Notes: generated from the sequence alone by a model not told the origin. A stretch of 64,000 nt of DNA from Dyella humicola (GCF_026283945.1 NZ_JAPDPC010000001.1:2108001-2172000); one strand, 5' to 3'. Positions 1-9,262 are shown, numbered from the stretch's first letter. Program-made: numbers and translations.

Positions 1-687
1 GGAAAGGGAGTAGCCACCCTCGGTGCGCAGTTCGATGTCGTTGCCCTGGTCCCTGAATAACCACGTGATCCGGCGACCACTACTGGGGAGGTCGAACTGA
101 ATGCAGTCGTGCGCACGCAGATCATCCAGGCTCTTCGGGGTGCCGCAGCGCGCCAGATAGGCAGGCGATCCGACCACGACGAGTGCCGCATCTTCCAGGT
201 GGCGCACGATAAGCCCTGAATCTCCCGGTGAGCGCACGCGGATGGCCAGGTCAAATCCTTCCTCCGAAAAATCCACGTTGCGGTTGCCCACATGGACCTC
301 GACGCGCACGTCGGGATGCAGTTCTCGAAATTCCGGAAGCAAGGGAAGCAGCCGGTAATGCGAATAAGTTGTCGGCGCACTGATGCGTAGCGTCCCGACG
401 GGATGCAGTTGCTCACCCCCTGCGACTCTTTCGGCTTCCACCAACTGGTCGAGCGCCTGACGACACTGCTCGTAATACACACGGCCGGCGTCGGTCAGGC
501 GCATGTGTCGGGTCGTTCGTACGAACAGGCGCACGCCCATGCGCTCTTCGAGCCTGGCGACCGATCGACTGACGGCCGCCGGCGTCACACCCGCCGTGGC
601 TGCGGCCGCCGTGAAGCCGCCAAGCTCAGCCGACAGACAGAACAGCTCGATGCTGCCGAGCGCCATGTCGTCAAACCGCCTGGGCAT
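1..687 (-). CDS. LysR-family transcriptional regulator (3' end cut by window edge)
   Basis: The reading frame is open from an ATG at 687 to the window edge (229 codons). The N-terminus has the LysR winged helix-turn-helix (GFTAAAAATAGVTPAAVSRS), followed by the start of the substrate-binding domain with TLRISAPTTYSHYRLLPLL and the family-typical DFSEEGFDLAIRVR. The C-terminal part of the effector domain lies outside the window. An in-frame ATG at 666 is an alternative start. The gene is divergent from the DsbA-like gene at 841, so it probably controls that operon, as is usual for LysR regulators; this is inference from position. The inducer is unknown. Confidence 0.9.
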   Translation of the reverse strand, partial: MPRRFDDMALGSIELFCLSAELGGFTAAAATAGVTPAAVSRSVARLEERMGVRLFVRTTRHMRLTDAGRVYYEQCRQALDQLVEAERVAGGEQLHPVGTLRISAPTTYSHYRLLPLLPEFRELHPDVRVEVHVGNRNVDFSEEGFDLAIRVRSPGDSGLIVRHLEDAALVVVGSPAYLARCGTPKSLDDLRAHDCIQFDLPSSGRRITWLFRDQGNDIELRTEGGYSLS

Positions 688-840
688 GATCTGTTACACC
701 ACGCATCAAATGAATTGCATTGAACCATATTTATCCCTGATCGAAGCACAAATAGAGTGTCCACCAAGTCAAAAGGCGGGTTCCCATCATGGCCCCGGCA
801 GTGACAGACGACTCCCATAGCAACTTTCTGGATTAATCAC

Positions 841-1515
841 ATGAAACTGATTTTTGTCGGCGATCCGATGTGTTCCTGGTGCTACGGCTTCGGCAAGCAA
901 TTGGCCGAGGTGCGGGGCGCGTTTCCTGAAATCGAGCTCGATATCGTCGTCGGCGGTGTCGGTGCGGGTGCGACGGAACCGCTGACGCTGGCCCAGCGTG
1001 AGTTTCGACTGGGCCACTGGTCGCGCGTTGAGGCGGCGAGCGGATTGCCGTTTGACCGTGAAGCATTCAAGGCTCGCACGGGCTTCGTCTACGACACTGA
1101 GCCGGCTTGCCGGGCTGTGGTCGCGGCTCGCTTGATGGCGCCATCGATCGACCAGTTGAGCGTGTTCCGAGCCATCCAGCACGGCTTCTATGCCGAAGGC
1201 CTGGATATCACCGAGGGCGCCCTGTTGGCCGAACGGGTGGCGGAGACGATGACAGGCATGGGATTTCCGACCACCGCGGAGGCGTTTCTTACGGTGTGGC
1301 GGGCGCGCGAAACCGTCGCCGCCACGCAAGAGGACTTCCTGCAGGCCCGTCGATGGGGAGTTTCCAGCTTCCCGGCGCTACTACTGCAAGACGGGAGCAA
1401 ACTGTACAACCTGGTCACGGGTTTCGTCGCCGCCGCCGAGCTGCATTCGCTGATTGAAACCAGCGTCAAGGCGTTAGCACCCGGCGCCACCAACAAGGGA
1501 GTCCGCTACGCATGA
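841..1515 (+). CDS. DsbA-family thiol oxidoreductase, cytoplasmic (FrnE-like)
   Basis: This 224-residue protein has a thioredoxin-fold active site near its start, C11-S-W-C14 within DPMCSWCYGFG, and a cis-proline loop late in the chain (VSSFPALLL). The helical insertion between them is typical of the DsbA/FrnE group. There is no signal peptide, so it should act in the cytoplasm, perhaps as a disulfide or glutathione-dependent oxidoreductase. It overlaps the next gene by ATGA and is divergent from a LysR regulator. The substrate cannot be read from the sequence. Confidence 0.85.
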   Translation: MKLIFVGDPMCSWCYGFGKQLAEVRGAFPEIELDIVVGGVGAGATEPLTLAQREFRLGHWSRVEAASGLPFDREAFKARTGFVYDTEPACRAVVAARLMAPSIDQLSVFRAIQHGFYAEGLDITEGALLAERVAETMTGMGFPTTAEAFLTVWRARETVAATQEDFLQARRWGVSSFPALLLQDGSKLYNLVTGFVAAAELHSLIETSVKALAPGATNKGVRYA

Positions 1516-1877
1516 GCAGCCATGATGCAGTCCTGGGGGTGATGCATGCCTACTTCGATAGTATCTATACGGGAAACGCTGATGGCCTTCGGGCCGTCTT
1601 CCTGCCCGACGCGAGGGTGACGGACAACGTACAGGGCCAGCTACGCGTGCGCTCGGCCGAGGAATACATCCTCGCCGTAGCCTCGCGGAAAAGTCCGCAT
1701 GCGCTAGGCGAGCGACAGGCGATGAACGCCATTTCGATCGACGTGCTCGATGGTGTGGCCAGTGTCACGGCGCGCCTGGAGATGCTTGGACAGAGGTATT
1801 TCAACGTGCTGTCGCTGCTGAAGCAGAATGGGCGTTGGGTCATCGTGCACAAGCTGTTCGGCAATATCGAGTCCTGA
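1512..1877 (+). CDS. NTF2-like / SnoaL-type small protein
   Basis: This 121-residue protein starts within the stop of the DsbA-like gene (ATGA overlap), which indicates translational coupling. The pattern (N-terminal helix with YFDSIYTGNADGLRAVFLPDA, then strands ending in GRWVIVHKLFG) is that of the NTF2-like superfamily, close to the lumazine-binding-like group. Members are small cone-shaped enzymes or binding proteins, and no specific catalytic residues can be assigned here. With its neighbour it probably forms a two-gene LysR-controlled unit for redox or xenobiotic metabolism. Confidence 0.75.
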   Translation: MSSHDAVLGVMHAYFDSIYTGNADGLRAVFLPDARVTDNVQGQLRVRSAEEYILAVASRKSPHALGERQAMNAISIDVLDGVASVTARLEMLGQRYFNVLSLLKQNGRWVIVHKLFGNIES

Positions 1878-1898
1878 AGACGCCCCTCAAGCACACCT

Positions 1899-1931
1899 CA
1901 TACGCCAGCTCACGTGATTGGCTGGCGTATG
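1899..1931. terminator. Perfect 11-bp inverted repeat, possible terminator
   Basis: CATACGCCAGC at 1899-1909 pairs perfectly with GCTGGCGTATG at 1921-1931 across an 11-base loop. It lies 22 bases after the NTF2-like gene. There is no uridine run, so it may be a weak or Rho-assisted terminator or an mRNA-stabilising hairpin. Confidence 0.45.
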
Positions 1932-2003
1932 GAGTGCCTGCATTGACGCTTCCTTGCTTCCCTTGGTGCCACGCTTGCCAGATTCTTCCTTGGGGCGAGT
2001 GCG

Positions 2004-3383
2004 ATGGGGCAGCAATTCGATGCAGTGGTGGTAGGGACGGGGCAGGCGGGTCCGTCGCTGGCGGAGCGCCTGGGGAAGTCCGGACGCAAGGTGGCGGTGG
2101 TCGAGCGCAAGCTGGTGGGCGGCACCTGCGTCAACACTGGCTGCATTCCCACGAAGTCGATGGTGGCAAGCGCCTATGTTGCGCACATGGGGCGCCGCGC
2201 AACCGATTATGGCGTCGACAACGGCGGCGACGTGCGCGTGGCCATGCAGCGTGTGTGGGAACGCACGCGCGGCATCTCCGAGCGTTCGCGCAGCAGTGTA
2301 GAGAACTGGCTGGCCGGCATGCCGAATGTCACCCTGTTGCGTGGACACGCGGCATTCGAATCACCGCATAGCCTGCGTGTCGGTGATCAGCTGATCGAAG
2401 CCGGCGAGATCTTTCTCAATGTCGGAGGTCGCGCGACCATGCCCGATTTTCCAGGCATCGATACCGTGCCGTTTATGACCAACGTGGGGATCATGGATCT
2501 GCGCGAGCTTCCGCAACATCTGGTGATCGTGGGCGGCAGCTATATCGGGCTGGAGTTCGGGCAAATGTTCCGCCGTTTTGGCGCCAAGGTGAGCATCGTC
2601 GAGCGCAGCGAACGCCTCCTTCCTCGGGAGGACCCCGAGGTATCGGCGGCCATCGTTGACATCCTTCAGCGCGAGGACATCACCCTGCATCTGGCCGCGG
2701 AGTGCATCGAGCTTCATGGCAAAGCAGGCGACCTGAGCGTCGTGGCCACATGTGCAGAGCCGCGCATGGAAGTGCGTGGCACCCACCTTCTACTAGCCGT
2801 GGGTCGGCGACCCAATACGGATACGTTGGGCCTGGACAAGGCTGGCGTGGCCATGAACGAGCATGGCTACATCGTGGTGGACGACCAATGCCGCACCAAT
2901 GTCGAAGGCGTTTGGGCGATGGGTGATTGCAACGGCAAGGGCGCCTTTACCCACACCTCGTACAACGATTACGAGATCGTCGCGGCCAATCTGCTGGACA
3001 GCGAGCCGCGCCGCATTTCCGATCGCATCCCGGCCTATGCGCTATTTATTGATCCGCCCTTGGCGCGCATCGGCATGACCGAGCAGGAAGCCTTGCACAG
3101 CGGTCATGACGTGCTTGTCGGCGTCCGTCCCATGGCGCGCGTAGGGCGTGCCGTCGAACGTGGCGAAACGCTCGGCTTCATGAAAGTGATCGTGGATGGA
3201 AGCACTGAGCAATTGCTGGGCGCTAGCATCCTTGGCGTGAATGGCGACGAGGCCATCCATTGCCTGCTCGACATCATGTATGCCAAGGCGCCTTATCGCA
3301 CCGTGACGCATGCCGTGCATATCCATCCAACCGTTGCAGAGTTGCTGCCGACGACGTTGCAGAGCCTGACGAAACCCACCTGA
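2004..3383 (+). CDS. Pyridine nucleotide-disulfide oxidoreductase (mercuric reductase/dihydrolipoamide dehydrogenase-like)
   Basis: This 459-residue flavoprotein has an FAD-binding GTGQAG motif at residues 11-16, the redox disulfide C42/C47 in GGTCVNTGCIPTK, a central NAD(P) Rossmann motif (VGGSYIGLEFG), a second FAD contact (VWAMGDCNG) and the C-terminal dimerisation segment with HIHPTVAELLP. That His and Glu form the acid-base pair of this superfamily. It lacks the N-terminal metal-binding domain and C-terminal cysteine pair of MerA, so mercury reduction is unlikely. No E2/E3 partner genes are nearby. It is probably an NAD(P)H-dependent reductase of unknown substrate. Confidence 0.88.
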   Translation: MGQQFDAVVVGTGQAGPSLAERLGKSGRKVAVVERKLVGGTCVNTGCIPTKSMVASAYVAHMGRRATDYGVDNGGDVRVAMQRVWERTRGISERSRSSVENWLAGMPNVTLLRGHAAFESPHSLRVGDQLIEAGEIFLNVGGRATMPDFPGIDTVPFMTNVGIMDLRELPQHLVIVGGSYIGLEFGQMFRRFGAKVSIVERSERLLPREDPEVSAAIVDILQREDITLHLAAECIELHGKAGDLSVVATCAEPRMEVRGTHLLLAVGRRPNTDTLGLDKAGVAMNEHGYIVVDDQCRTNVEGVWAMGDCNGKGAFTHTSYNDYEIVAANLLDSEPRRISDRIPAYALFIDPPLARIGMTEQEALHSGHDVLVGVRPMARVGRAVERGETLGFMKVIVDGSTEQLLGASILGVNGDEAIHCLLDIMYAKAPYRTVTHAVHIHPTVAELLPTTLQSLTKPT

Positions 3384-3450
3384 GGGCGACACCACCGCTG
3401 TTGGTACCGAGCGATCCGGTACCGTTGGCGTGCCACGGGCGAGGCAGGCG

Positions 3451-4452
3451 CTAGCCAACGACATCGATGACGACTTTCCCCTGCGCCTGGCGCGACTGCA
3501 GCAGTTCGTGAGCGTTGCCTACGGAGGTCAGGTCGAAGCGGCTCGGATCGAGTCGCGGCAACAACTTTCCCGTCTCGGCAAGCCGCGTGGCCTCGCGCAG
3601 GATGTCACCATGATGGGCCTTGCCTTCGCCTGTCAGTAACGGAAGCAAGGTGAATACGCCTGAATACGTGGCAGCGCGGAACGAAAGCGGCGCGAGCGCA
3701 TGCGTTCCCCAACCCAGTGAGCTGACCACGTGGCCAAAACGCTTCACCGCCTTGAACGATGCATCCAGGCTCACGCCACCCGCGGTGTCATAGACAACGT
3801 CAAAGCCACGGCCCGAGGTATGGGTCGCCACATAGTCTTCGACCGTGCACCGCGCGTAGTCGATCGGCGTCGCTCCCAAGTCGGCAATGACATCGGCGCT
3901 GGATGCGGCATGGGTGGCGAAAACGCTCGCCCCGAGCGCGCGTGCAATCTGGATCACCATGGTTCCCACGCCGCCGGCGCCGCCTTGCACCAGAACGGTT
4001 TGTCCGGCGCCCAGGCGTGCACGGTCCACCAGGCCCTCCCATGCCGTAATGAAGATCAGTGGCAGTGACGCGGCTTCGCGCATGCTGAAGTTGGCGGGCT
4101 TGAGCGCCAGCAGGTCGGCATCGACGGCGGCATACTCGGCCAGCGATCCCTGCACGCCGCCCACGCCGCCGGTCATGCCGTAGACCTCGTCACCCCGACA
4201 AAACGTCGTCACGCCTGGGCCTACGGCGTCGACCACACCCGCGAGATCGATCCCAAGGATGGCCGGCAGCGGATGTCGGGCATGCTCCGCCTTGCCGCTG
4301 CGAATCTTCAGGTCCAGCGGATTGACGCCACTCGCCTTGATGCGCACCAGGACCTGCCCGGCGCCGACAAGCGGGCGGGCGATCGTGGCGTGGCGAAACG
4401 GCCCGCCGTGGGTTTCCAGAACAGCGGCGTGCATGGTGTTCGTGGTGCTCAT
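3451..4452 (-). CDS. NADP-dependent quinone oxidoreductase (zinc-independent MDR family)
   Basis: This 333-residue protein belongs to the medium-chain dehydrogenase/reductase family. It has the GroES-like N-domain (GVNPLDLKIRSG), the NADPH-binding QGGAGGVGTMVIQIAR and the following ALGASVFATH strand. The zinc-ligand cysteines of alcohol dehydrogenases are absent, as in zeta-crystallin and quinone reductases. The frame stays open upstream, but the start at 4452 (MSTTNTMHAAV) matches the family N-terminus, and the extra residues are shadow coding under the divergent LysR gene. Expected role is NADPH-dependent one- or two-electron reduction of quinones or enones. It is probably regulated by the divergent LysR gene at 4604. 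Confidence 0.9.
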   Translation of the reverse strand: MSTTNTMHAAVLETHGGPFRHATIARPLVGAGQVLVRIKASGVNPLDLKIRSGKAEHARHPLPAILGIDLAGVVDAVGPGVTTFCRGDEVYGMTGGVGGVQGSLAEYAAVDADLLALKPANFSMREAASLPLIFITAWEGLVDRARLGAGQTVLVQGGAGGVGTMVIQIARALGASVFATHAASSADVIADLGATPIDYARCTVEDYVATHTSGRGFDVVYDTAGGVSLDASFKAVKRFGHVVSSLGWGTHALAPLSFRAATYSGVFTLLPLLTGEGKAHHGDILREATRLAETGKLLPRLDPSRFDLTSVGNAHELLQSRQAQGKVVIDVVG

Positions 4453-4530
4453 AGCCAAGGTCTCGATGAGGGATGTCGCTAAGCTATCCCCATTTATTTC
4501 GCATGGAAACCCAAGAAATTGCATTCTAAT

Positions 4531-4546
4531 CATGCATAAATGCATG
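4531..4546. promoter_or_regulatory. Palindrome in divergent promoter region, candidate LysR operator
   Basis: CATGCAT at 4531-4537 and ATGCATG at 4540-4546 form a perfect inverted repeat around an AA spacer, in the AT-rich gap between the quinone oxidoreductase (-) and LysR (+) genes. Position and symmetry suggest an operator for the LysR protein. Confidence 0.45.
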
Positions 4547-4603
4547 GTATGAAGGCCGCATCTGTCCAGGCCATCTTGGCCAATCGCGGGGGGAGGAGCT
4601 CTT

Positions 4604-5455
4604 ATGGAATGGGATGACCTTCGCGTCTTTCTTGCGGTGGCTCGCGAGGGAACGCTCGGTGCAGCGGCCCGCAAACTGGGGCAGACCCAGCCGACCATGG
4701 GCCGTCGCTTGCGTGCGCTGGAGGGAGCGGTGGGACAAAAATTGTTCCAGCGTACGAACGACGGCTTCGTGATCACCGATGAAGGCGCAGCGGTGCTCAA
4801 TCATGCGGAACGCATGGAGGAGGAGGCCCTGGCGCTCCAGCGGCAACTGGCCGGCCAGGAACAACTGCTCGATGGTTCTCTGAGGATCACTTCGTCGGAC
4901 TGGTTCGGCGCCTATGTGCTGACGCCGGTGCTGGCGGAGTTTTCACACGCGCATCCGCGCGTGACGATCGAACTGCTGACCGACGCCCGCTTCTTGAGTC
5001 TTTCACGCCGCGAGGCGGACCTGGCTTTTCGCATCCAGCCCTTTGAAGAGCCGGACATCGCGTCACGCAAGCTGCTGTCCATGCCGTATGGGCTCTATAC
5101 CCGCACCGGCTCGGTGCATCCCGTGGCGGGCAACGGCGCGGATGTCGTCCTGGTCACCATGGATACGGCGTTTGGCAGCATGCCGGACGTTGCCTGGCTG
5201 CAACGCATGTTGCCGCGTGCGCCGGTCGCCGTGCGCAGCAATGCCCGCCTCATTCAGGCCCAGATGTGTGCCCAGGGTGTTGGCGTGGCCGTCCTGCCGC
5301 GACCTCTGGGCGATGGCTTTGCCGGGCTCGAGCGCATTGAGCTTGGCGAAGACCCGCCATCGCGGGATACCTGGGTCGGCTATCACCATGATCTGCGACG
5401 CCTCGGGCGCTTGCGCGCCTTGCTGGACATGGTCTTCGCGCGCCTGGCGAATTGA
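4604..5455 (+). CDS. LysR-family transcriptional regulator
   Basis: This 283-residue protein has an N-terminal winged HTH (EGTLGAAARKLGQTQPTMGR, then LEGAVGQKLFQRTNDGFVIT) and a shortened periplasmic-binding-protein-like effector domain. It is preceded by a good ribosome-binding site (GGGAGGAG) about 8 bases before the ATG. It is divergent from the quinone oxidoreductase gene with about 150 bases between them, the classic arrangement for a LysR regulator and its target. The DLAFRIQPFEEPDIASRKL segment is typical of the group that senses small electrophiles or aromatics, but the ligand is unknown. Confidence 0.9.
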   Translation: MEWDDLRVFLAVAREGTLGAAARKLGQTQPTMGRRLRALEGAVGQKLFQRTNDGFVITDEGAAVLNHAERMEEEALALQRQLAGQEQLLDGSLRITSSDWFGAYVLTPVLAEFSHAHPRVTIELLTDARFLSLSRREADLAFRIQPFEEPDIASRKLLSMPYGLYTRTGSVHPVAGNGADVVLVTMDTAFGSMPDVAWLQRMLPRAPVAVRSNARLIQAQMCAQGVGVAVLPRPLGDGFAGLERIELGEDPPSRDTWVGYHHDLRRLGRLRALLDMVFARLAN

Positions 5456-5488
5456 TGGGTGTGGCGTGCATGGCGTCCGGACGGATGG

Positions 5489-5509
5489 GGTGCGCCCAGT
5501 GGGTGCACC
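5489..5509. terminator. Stem-loop between convergent genes
   Basis: GGTGCGCCC (5489-5497) and GGGTGCACC (5501-5509) form a 9-bp stem with one G-T wobble and a 3-base loop, in the 70-base gap between the convergent LysR and tehA genes. It lacks a T run, so termination is only suggested by position. Confidence 0.35.
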
Positions 5510-5526
5510 GATGCCAGCCTTCCGCG

Positions 5527-6501
5527 CTACGGCCCCGGTGCAGGCATCACCGGAGCGGGCGGCAAAAAACGGCCTTGCGACAGTCGCCACAAGCTACCCA
5601 GGAGCAGCGCGATCATCGCCACGTTGGCTAGCACGAAAGCGGGCAGGGCGAGGACCGCGATCGCTCCGGTCGTCCCGCGCCAGACCATGTGCAGTGCGCC
5701 CGTGGACAACGCGGTGATGCCGAAGCTGAAAGCCCAATAGGAAGCCGCGAAGGGTTGCCGCGTGATCCACGGCGCCAGGCGCAACAGCATCAACAGCTGG
5801 AACACGCCGTAACCCCACATCGCCTGCGCGAAAAGGTCGGGTAAGCCCTGTGTGTTCGCGAGATAGGCCAACGAGCCCACCACGGGTGGGGCAAGTTGGA
5901 TTCCCACGGCAGGGCGCAGTGGCTCGTTGATCGGCGCGCCCATCCACAAGCGGAACAGGATGACCGACTCCATGACCACCCAATTGAAGAAGCCCGCGCC
6001 GAAGAACAGTACGCCCCAGCTCGGCTGACCTAGTGTGCCGGCTGCAATCGCGCAAATGAAATTGCCCGCCACGGTGGGCAGGAACAGAATCGGCGTCACC
6101 GTCGCCAAATCGCGACCACCGCGCCACATGCCGCCGGAGCGAAACAGGCCGAAGGCGAGCTGTCCCGCGCTGCCGACGATCCACAGACCTATCGCCACAC
6201 CGTGGTGATACGGCCCGATCGCCAGCGCCATCAGCGCGAACGTGGCGGGTGCCAGGCCTATGAAACAGCATTGCACAGCATCGCGCGCTTCCGCCAAGGC
6301 GCGGTCGCGAGACCATACCCACTTGACCACATACAGCGCGACCAGCAACGCCCAGACCAGGGCGCCAAACAGCATGATGGCTTCCCCGATGGCATGCGGT
6401 AGCTGCCATAGCCGACCTGCCATGCGCCAGCTTCCACCCAGCCCGATGATGCCGAGCACCGTGCCGAAGAAGGATGCCGGTATTGCCTTGAGACTGCCCA
6501 T
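5527..6501 (-). CDS. tehA: TehA/SLAC1-family membrane transporter
   Basis: This 324-residue inner-membrane protein has about ten hydrophobic helices and the SLAC1/TehA family pattern. It opens with IPASFFGTVLGIIGLG, contains GNFICAIAAGTLGQPSWG, and ends in a short basic tail. The family comprises anion channels and C4-dicarboxylate or tellurite-resistance proteins. TehB, the usual methyltransferase partner, is not adjacent. It stands alone, convergent with the upstream LysR gene. TehA is a family-level name; the transported anion is unknown. Confidence 0.85.
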   Translation of the reverse strand: MGSLKAIPASFFGTVLGIIGLGGSWRMAGRLWQLPHAIGEAIMLFGALVWALLVALYVVKWVWSRDRALAEARDAVQCCFIGLAPATFALMALAIGPYHHGVAIGLWIVGSAGQLAFGLFRSGGMWRGGRDLATVTPILFLPTVAGNFICAIAAGTLGQPSWGVLFFGAGFFNWVVMESVILFRLWMGAPINEPLRPAVGIQLAPPVVGSLAYLANTQGLPDLFAQAMWGYGVFQLLMLLRLAPWITRQPFAASYWAFSFGITALSTGALHMVWRGTTGAIAVLALPAFVLANVAMIALLLGSLWRLSQGRFLPPAPVMPAPGP

Positions 6502-6774
6502 GGACGTGTCCCGACAAGAGTGGGTCGACGGAATGCGCGGCGCGCGTCATGCGAACAGCCGCATCATGCTATGGCAACGGCGGCATACGCTACCGCGCCA
6601 ACGGGTGGCGGGCGGCTTCAGGTGCCGGCGCGTTGACGTTACCTTGCGTGCCGCGGTGGCATGGTCGCGGTCTGCGCGAGCACCGGTCGCGGCTTCACCG
6701 AGGCGATCGGGCAAGCGCCAACATGGCTTGCGCGGGACGCCCCGGGCAAAGGATCCAGGCTTGGGCCGATCACG

Positions 6775-7743
6775 ATGAAACGCAGGCAATTTCTCGGTGC
6801 AATCGTCGGCGGTGTGGCCGCGGCATGCTTGCCGTCCGCGGAGCTCTCGGCGCAAGGCTTCGAAGATGCACGCGACGTCTATGCCGCATTGCGTGGCCGT
6901 CCCGACCTGAGGCTGGCGATCGGCGGTGGCGACATCTTCGTGGTGTTCGCGGACGGCTCATCCGCGCTTGATCGGAGCCGGGTCGCTGCCTGGATCCAGC
7001 GCAGTGCCGTCGCCGTCTCCACCTATTTCGGCCGCTTCCCGGTAGAGCGTGTCGGCCTGCTGGTCATCGCCGGGGAGGGTGACCACGTTGGCCCGGCAAC
7101 GGCTTACGGCATCGAAAGCTCGGCCATGCGCGTGCATGTCGGTGCCGCAGCAAGTGATGCCAAGTTCATGAACGACTGGGTGCTGGTCCACGAAATGGTT
7201 CATCTTGCCCTGCCGAACGTGCCGAGGCGAAGTGAATGGCTGTTGGAAGGTAATGCAACCTATGTCGAGCCCATCGCGCGTGCGCAGGCAGGACAGATCA
7301 CGCCGCAGGCCGTGTGGCGATGGGCGGTCGAAGACATGTCCAAGGGGCAGCCTGGCCCTGACGACCAGGGTCTCGATCACACGCATACGTGGGGACGCAC
7401 GTATTGGGGCGGTGCGATGTTTTGGCTGCTCGCTGAAATAGCCATTTACGAGAAGAGCGCAGGACGCTACCGGCTGCAGGACGCGCTACGTGCGATCAAC
7501 CGGGCGAGCGGAGGCAATACGAAATTTTGGGAGGTCGAGCAGGTGTTGGCGGCAGGTGACGCTTCGGTTCGCCTCGACGTTATGACGACGTTGTACAACG
7601 AGATGAAGGACCGTCCGGTCCACGTCGATCTCGATCACGCCCTGCAGCGATTGGGTATCTCCGAAGTCGACGGAGAGATTCGCTTCGACGACGGCGCTCC
7701 GCTGGCGGCGCTGCGACGTTCCATCACCGCCTCGCCGCATTGA
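6775..7743 (+). CDS. Exported zinc metallopeptidase, peptidase MA (gluzincin) family
   Basis: This 322-residue protein starts at 6775 with an export signal carrying a twin-arginine-like KRRQFLG motif and a hydrophobic segment ending in ELSAQG. A zinc-binding HEMVH lies at residues 139-143, followed 14 residues later by the third-ligand glutamate in WLLEGNATYVE, the peptidase MA pattern. The C-terminal half has a conserved GRTYWGGAMFWLL helix like other members. It should act in the periplasm or at the cell surface on unknown peptides. The frame extends upstream to 6661, but that extension lacks signal-like character. No operon partner is evident. Confidence 0.8.
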   Translation: MKRRQFLGAIVGGVAAACLPSAELSAQGFEDARDVYAALRGRPDLRLAIGGGDIFVVFADGSSALDRSRVAAWIQRSAVAVSTYFGRFPVERVGLLVIAGEGDHVGPATAYGIESSAMRVHVGAAASDAKFMNDWVLVHEMVHLALPNVPRRSEWLLEGNATYVEPIARAQAGQITPQAVWRWAVEDMSKGQPGPDDQGLDHTHTWGRTYWGGAMFWLLAEIAIYEKSAGRYRLQDALRAINRASGGNTKFWEVEQVLAAGDASVRLDVMTTLYNEMKDRPVHVDLDHALQRLGISEVDGEIRFDDGAPLAALRRSITASPH

Positions 7744-7870
7744 GGTTGAGAGCGTTGCGGTTGAGCTGGCACGACGCGTATCCACTCGATCATCGCGTCA
7801 TCGGATACCTGGTGAGCACGGCCGTGGTGCAGTCCGCGGCCGCGAGTCACGCCGCCCCTTTAATTTGAAA

Positions 7871-7889
7871 TTATAGTCATCATATTATC
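7871..7889 (-). promoter_or_regulatory. 19-bp motif shared with the HxlR gene promoter (copy 1)
   Basis: Read on the minus strand, this AT-rich site matches 16 of 19 bases of the site at 10069-10087 in front of the hxlR-efflux operon. It lies 131 bases before the thiolase start. A shared regulator, HxlR or the nearby TetR, is an inference. Confidence 0.4.
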
Positions 7890-8019
7890 GTTCGCGTGAG
7901 CCCCGCGATTGGATTCGGCGCGTCGTCGTGCGTGCCGGATCGAGTCGTTGGACAGTCACGTCCGCGGGCGAGCCATGAGGCTGCGCGGAACAGTCACTCC
8001 TTCACTCTGCGAATCTCCC

Positions 8020-9210
8020 ATGACCACCATCGATCCTGTTGTCATCGTATCGGCCGTACGCACCCCGCTTGGCCGCTTCCTGGGCGAACTGGCAACTCAG
8101 CCCGCGCATAAACTTGGCTCGCTGGCCATCGGCGCAGCCATCGCCAGGGCCGGCGTAGATCCTGCATCAGTGGATGAAGTGCTGATGGGATGCGTGTTGC
8201 CGGCGGGCCAGGGCCAGGCACCGGCACGCCAGGCTTCGCGCGCGGCCGGTCTGCCGGACGCGGTAGGCGCGACAACCGTCAACAAGGTCTGTGGTTCAGG
8301 CATGAAGGCGGTGATGTTGGCCCATGATCTTATTCGTGCCGGGTCGGCCAATGTCGTTGTGGCCGGCGGCATGGAGTCCATGTCGGGCGCGCCTTACCTG
8401 CTGAGCAAGGCACGCAGCGGTTACCGGGTCGGCCACGATCAGATCTTTGACCATATGATGCGCGATGGCCTGGAGGACGCTTACGAAACAGGGCGCCCGA
8501 TGGGAGACTTCGGTGAGGTGGCCGCCAAGGCCTATGGATTCAGCCGGGACGATCAGGACGCCTGGGCCATCGAGACGCTGAAGCGGGCGCAGCAAGCCAT
8601 CGAGAGCGGAGCATTCCGCGAAGAAATCGTGCCCGTAGAGCTCGCGGCGAAGAATGGCAGTGTATGGATCGAGCACGACGAGCACCCGCAGAAGGTATCC
8701 GCCGAGAAAATTCCCGCGCTCAAGCCGGCATTTCGCGCCGACGGGACGATTACGGCGGCCAGTGCGTCGGCCAATGCCGATGGTGCGGCGGCGCTGATCC
8801 TGACCCGACGCTCGATCGCCGAGCAGGTAGGCCTCCCCATCCTGGCAACCATCAAAGGGCACGCGACGCATTCGCAGGATCCCGCGTGGTACACCACGGC
8901 GCCGATTCCTGCGATCCAGAAACTGCTGCGGAACCTGGATTGGAGCACGGACAGTGTCGATCTCTTCGAGATCAACGAGGCGTTTGCCGTTGTTCCGATG
9001 ATGGCGGCGAAAGAGCTTGGCATTCCACGCGATAAGATCAACGTGCATGGCGGTGCGTGCGCACTTGGTCACCCGATCGGCGCTACCGGCGCTCGCCTGA
9101 TGGTGACTTTGTTGCATGCGCTGCGCCATACGGGCGGCCGTCGCGGTGTAGCCTCGCTATGTATTGGTGGTGGCGAGGCCACGGCGATCGCCATTGAATT
9201 GGAGGCCTGA
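8020..9210 (+). CDS. Acetyl-CoA C-acyltransferase (thiolase)
   Basis: This 396-residue enzyme has every thiolase signature: nucleophile Cys91 in NKVCGSGMKAV, the GGMESMS loop, the conserved His in GGACALGHPIGATGAR and the second catalytic Cys in SLCIGGGEA. It condenses or cleaves acyl-CoA with CoA in the cytoplasm, as in beta-oxidation or acetoacetyl-CoA formation. Length and sequence style fit the biosynthetic acetyl-CoA acetyltransferase (AtoB/PhaA) group, but no pha or ato genes are adjacent. The start at 8020 (MTTIDPVVIVSAVRTP) matches the family; the open upstream frame does not. A TetR gene follows. Confidence 0.93.
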   Translation: MTTIDPVVIVSAVRTPLGRFLGELATQPAHKLGSLAIGAAIARAGVDPASVDEVLMGCVLPAGQGQAPARQASRAAGLPDAVGATTVNKVCGSGMKAVMLAHDLIRAGSANVVVAGGMESMSGAPYLLSKARSGYRVGHDQIFDHMMRDGLEDAYETGRPMGDFGEVAAKAYGFSRDDQDAWAIETLKRAQQAIESGAFREEIVPVELAAKNGSVWIEHDEHPQKVSAEKIPALKPAFRADGTITAASASANADGAAALILTRRSIAEQVGLPILATIKGHATHSQDPAWYTTAPIPAIQKLLRNLDWSTDSVDLFEINEAFAVVPMMAAKELGIPRDKINVHGGACALGHPIGATGARLMVTLLHALRHTGGRRGVASLCIGGGEATAIAIELEA

Positions 9211-9262
9211 TGGATCGGCTGTTGGCGTGAACGTTGGCCATCGCATGACGGTGGCCACACGC

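Noticed and set aside
2004-3383. Mercuric reductase (merA)
   Set aside because: It lacks the C-terminal cysteine pair and metal-binding domain, and no mer genes are near.
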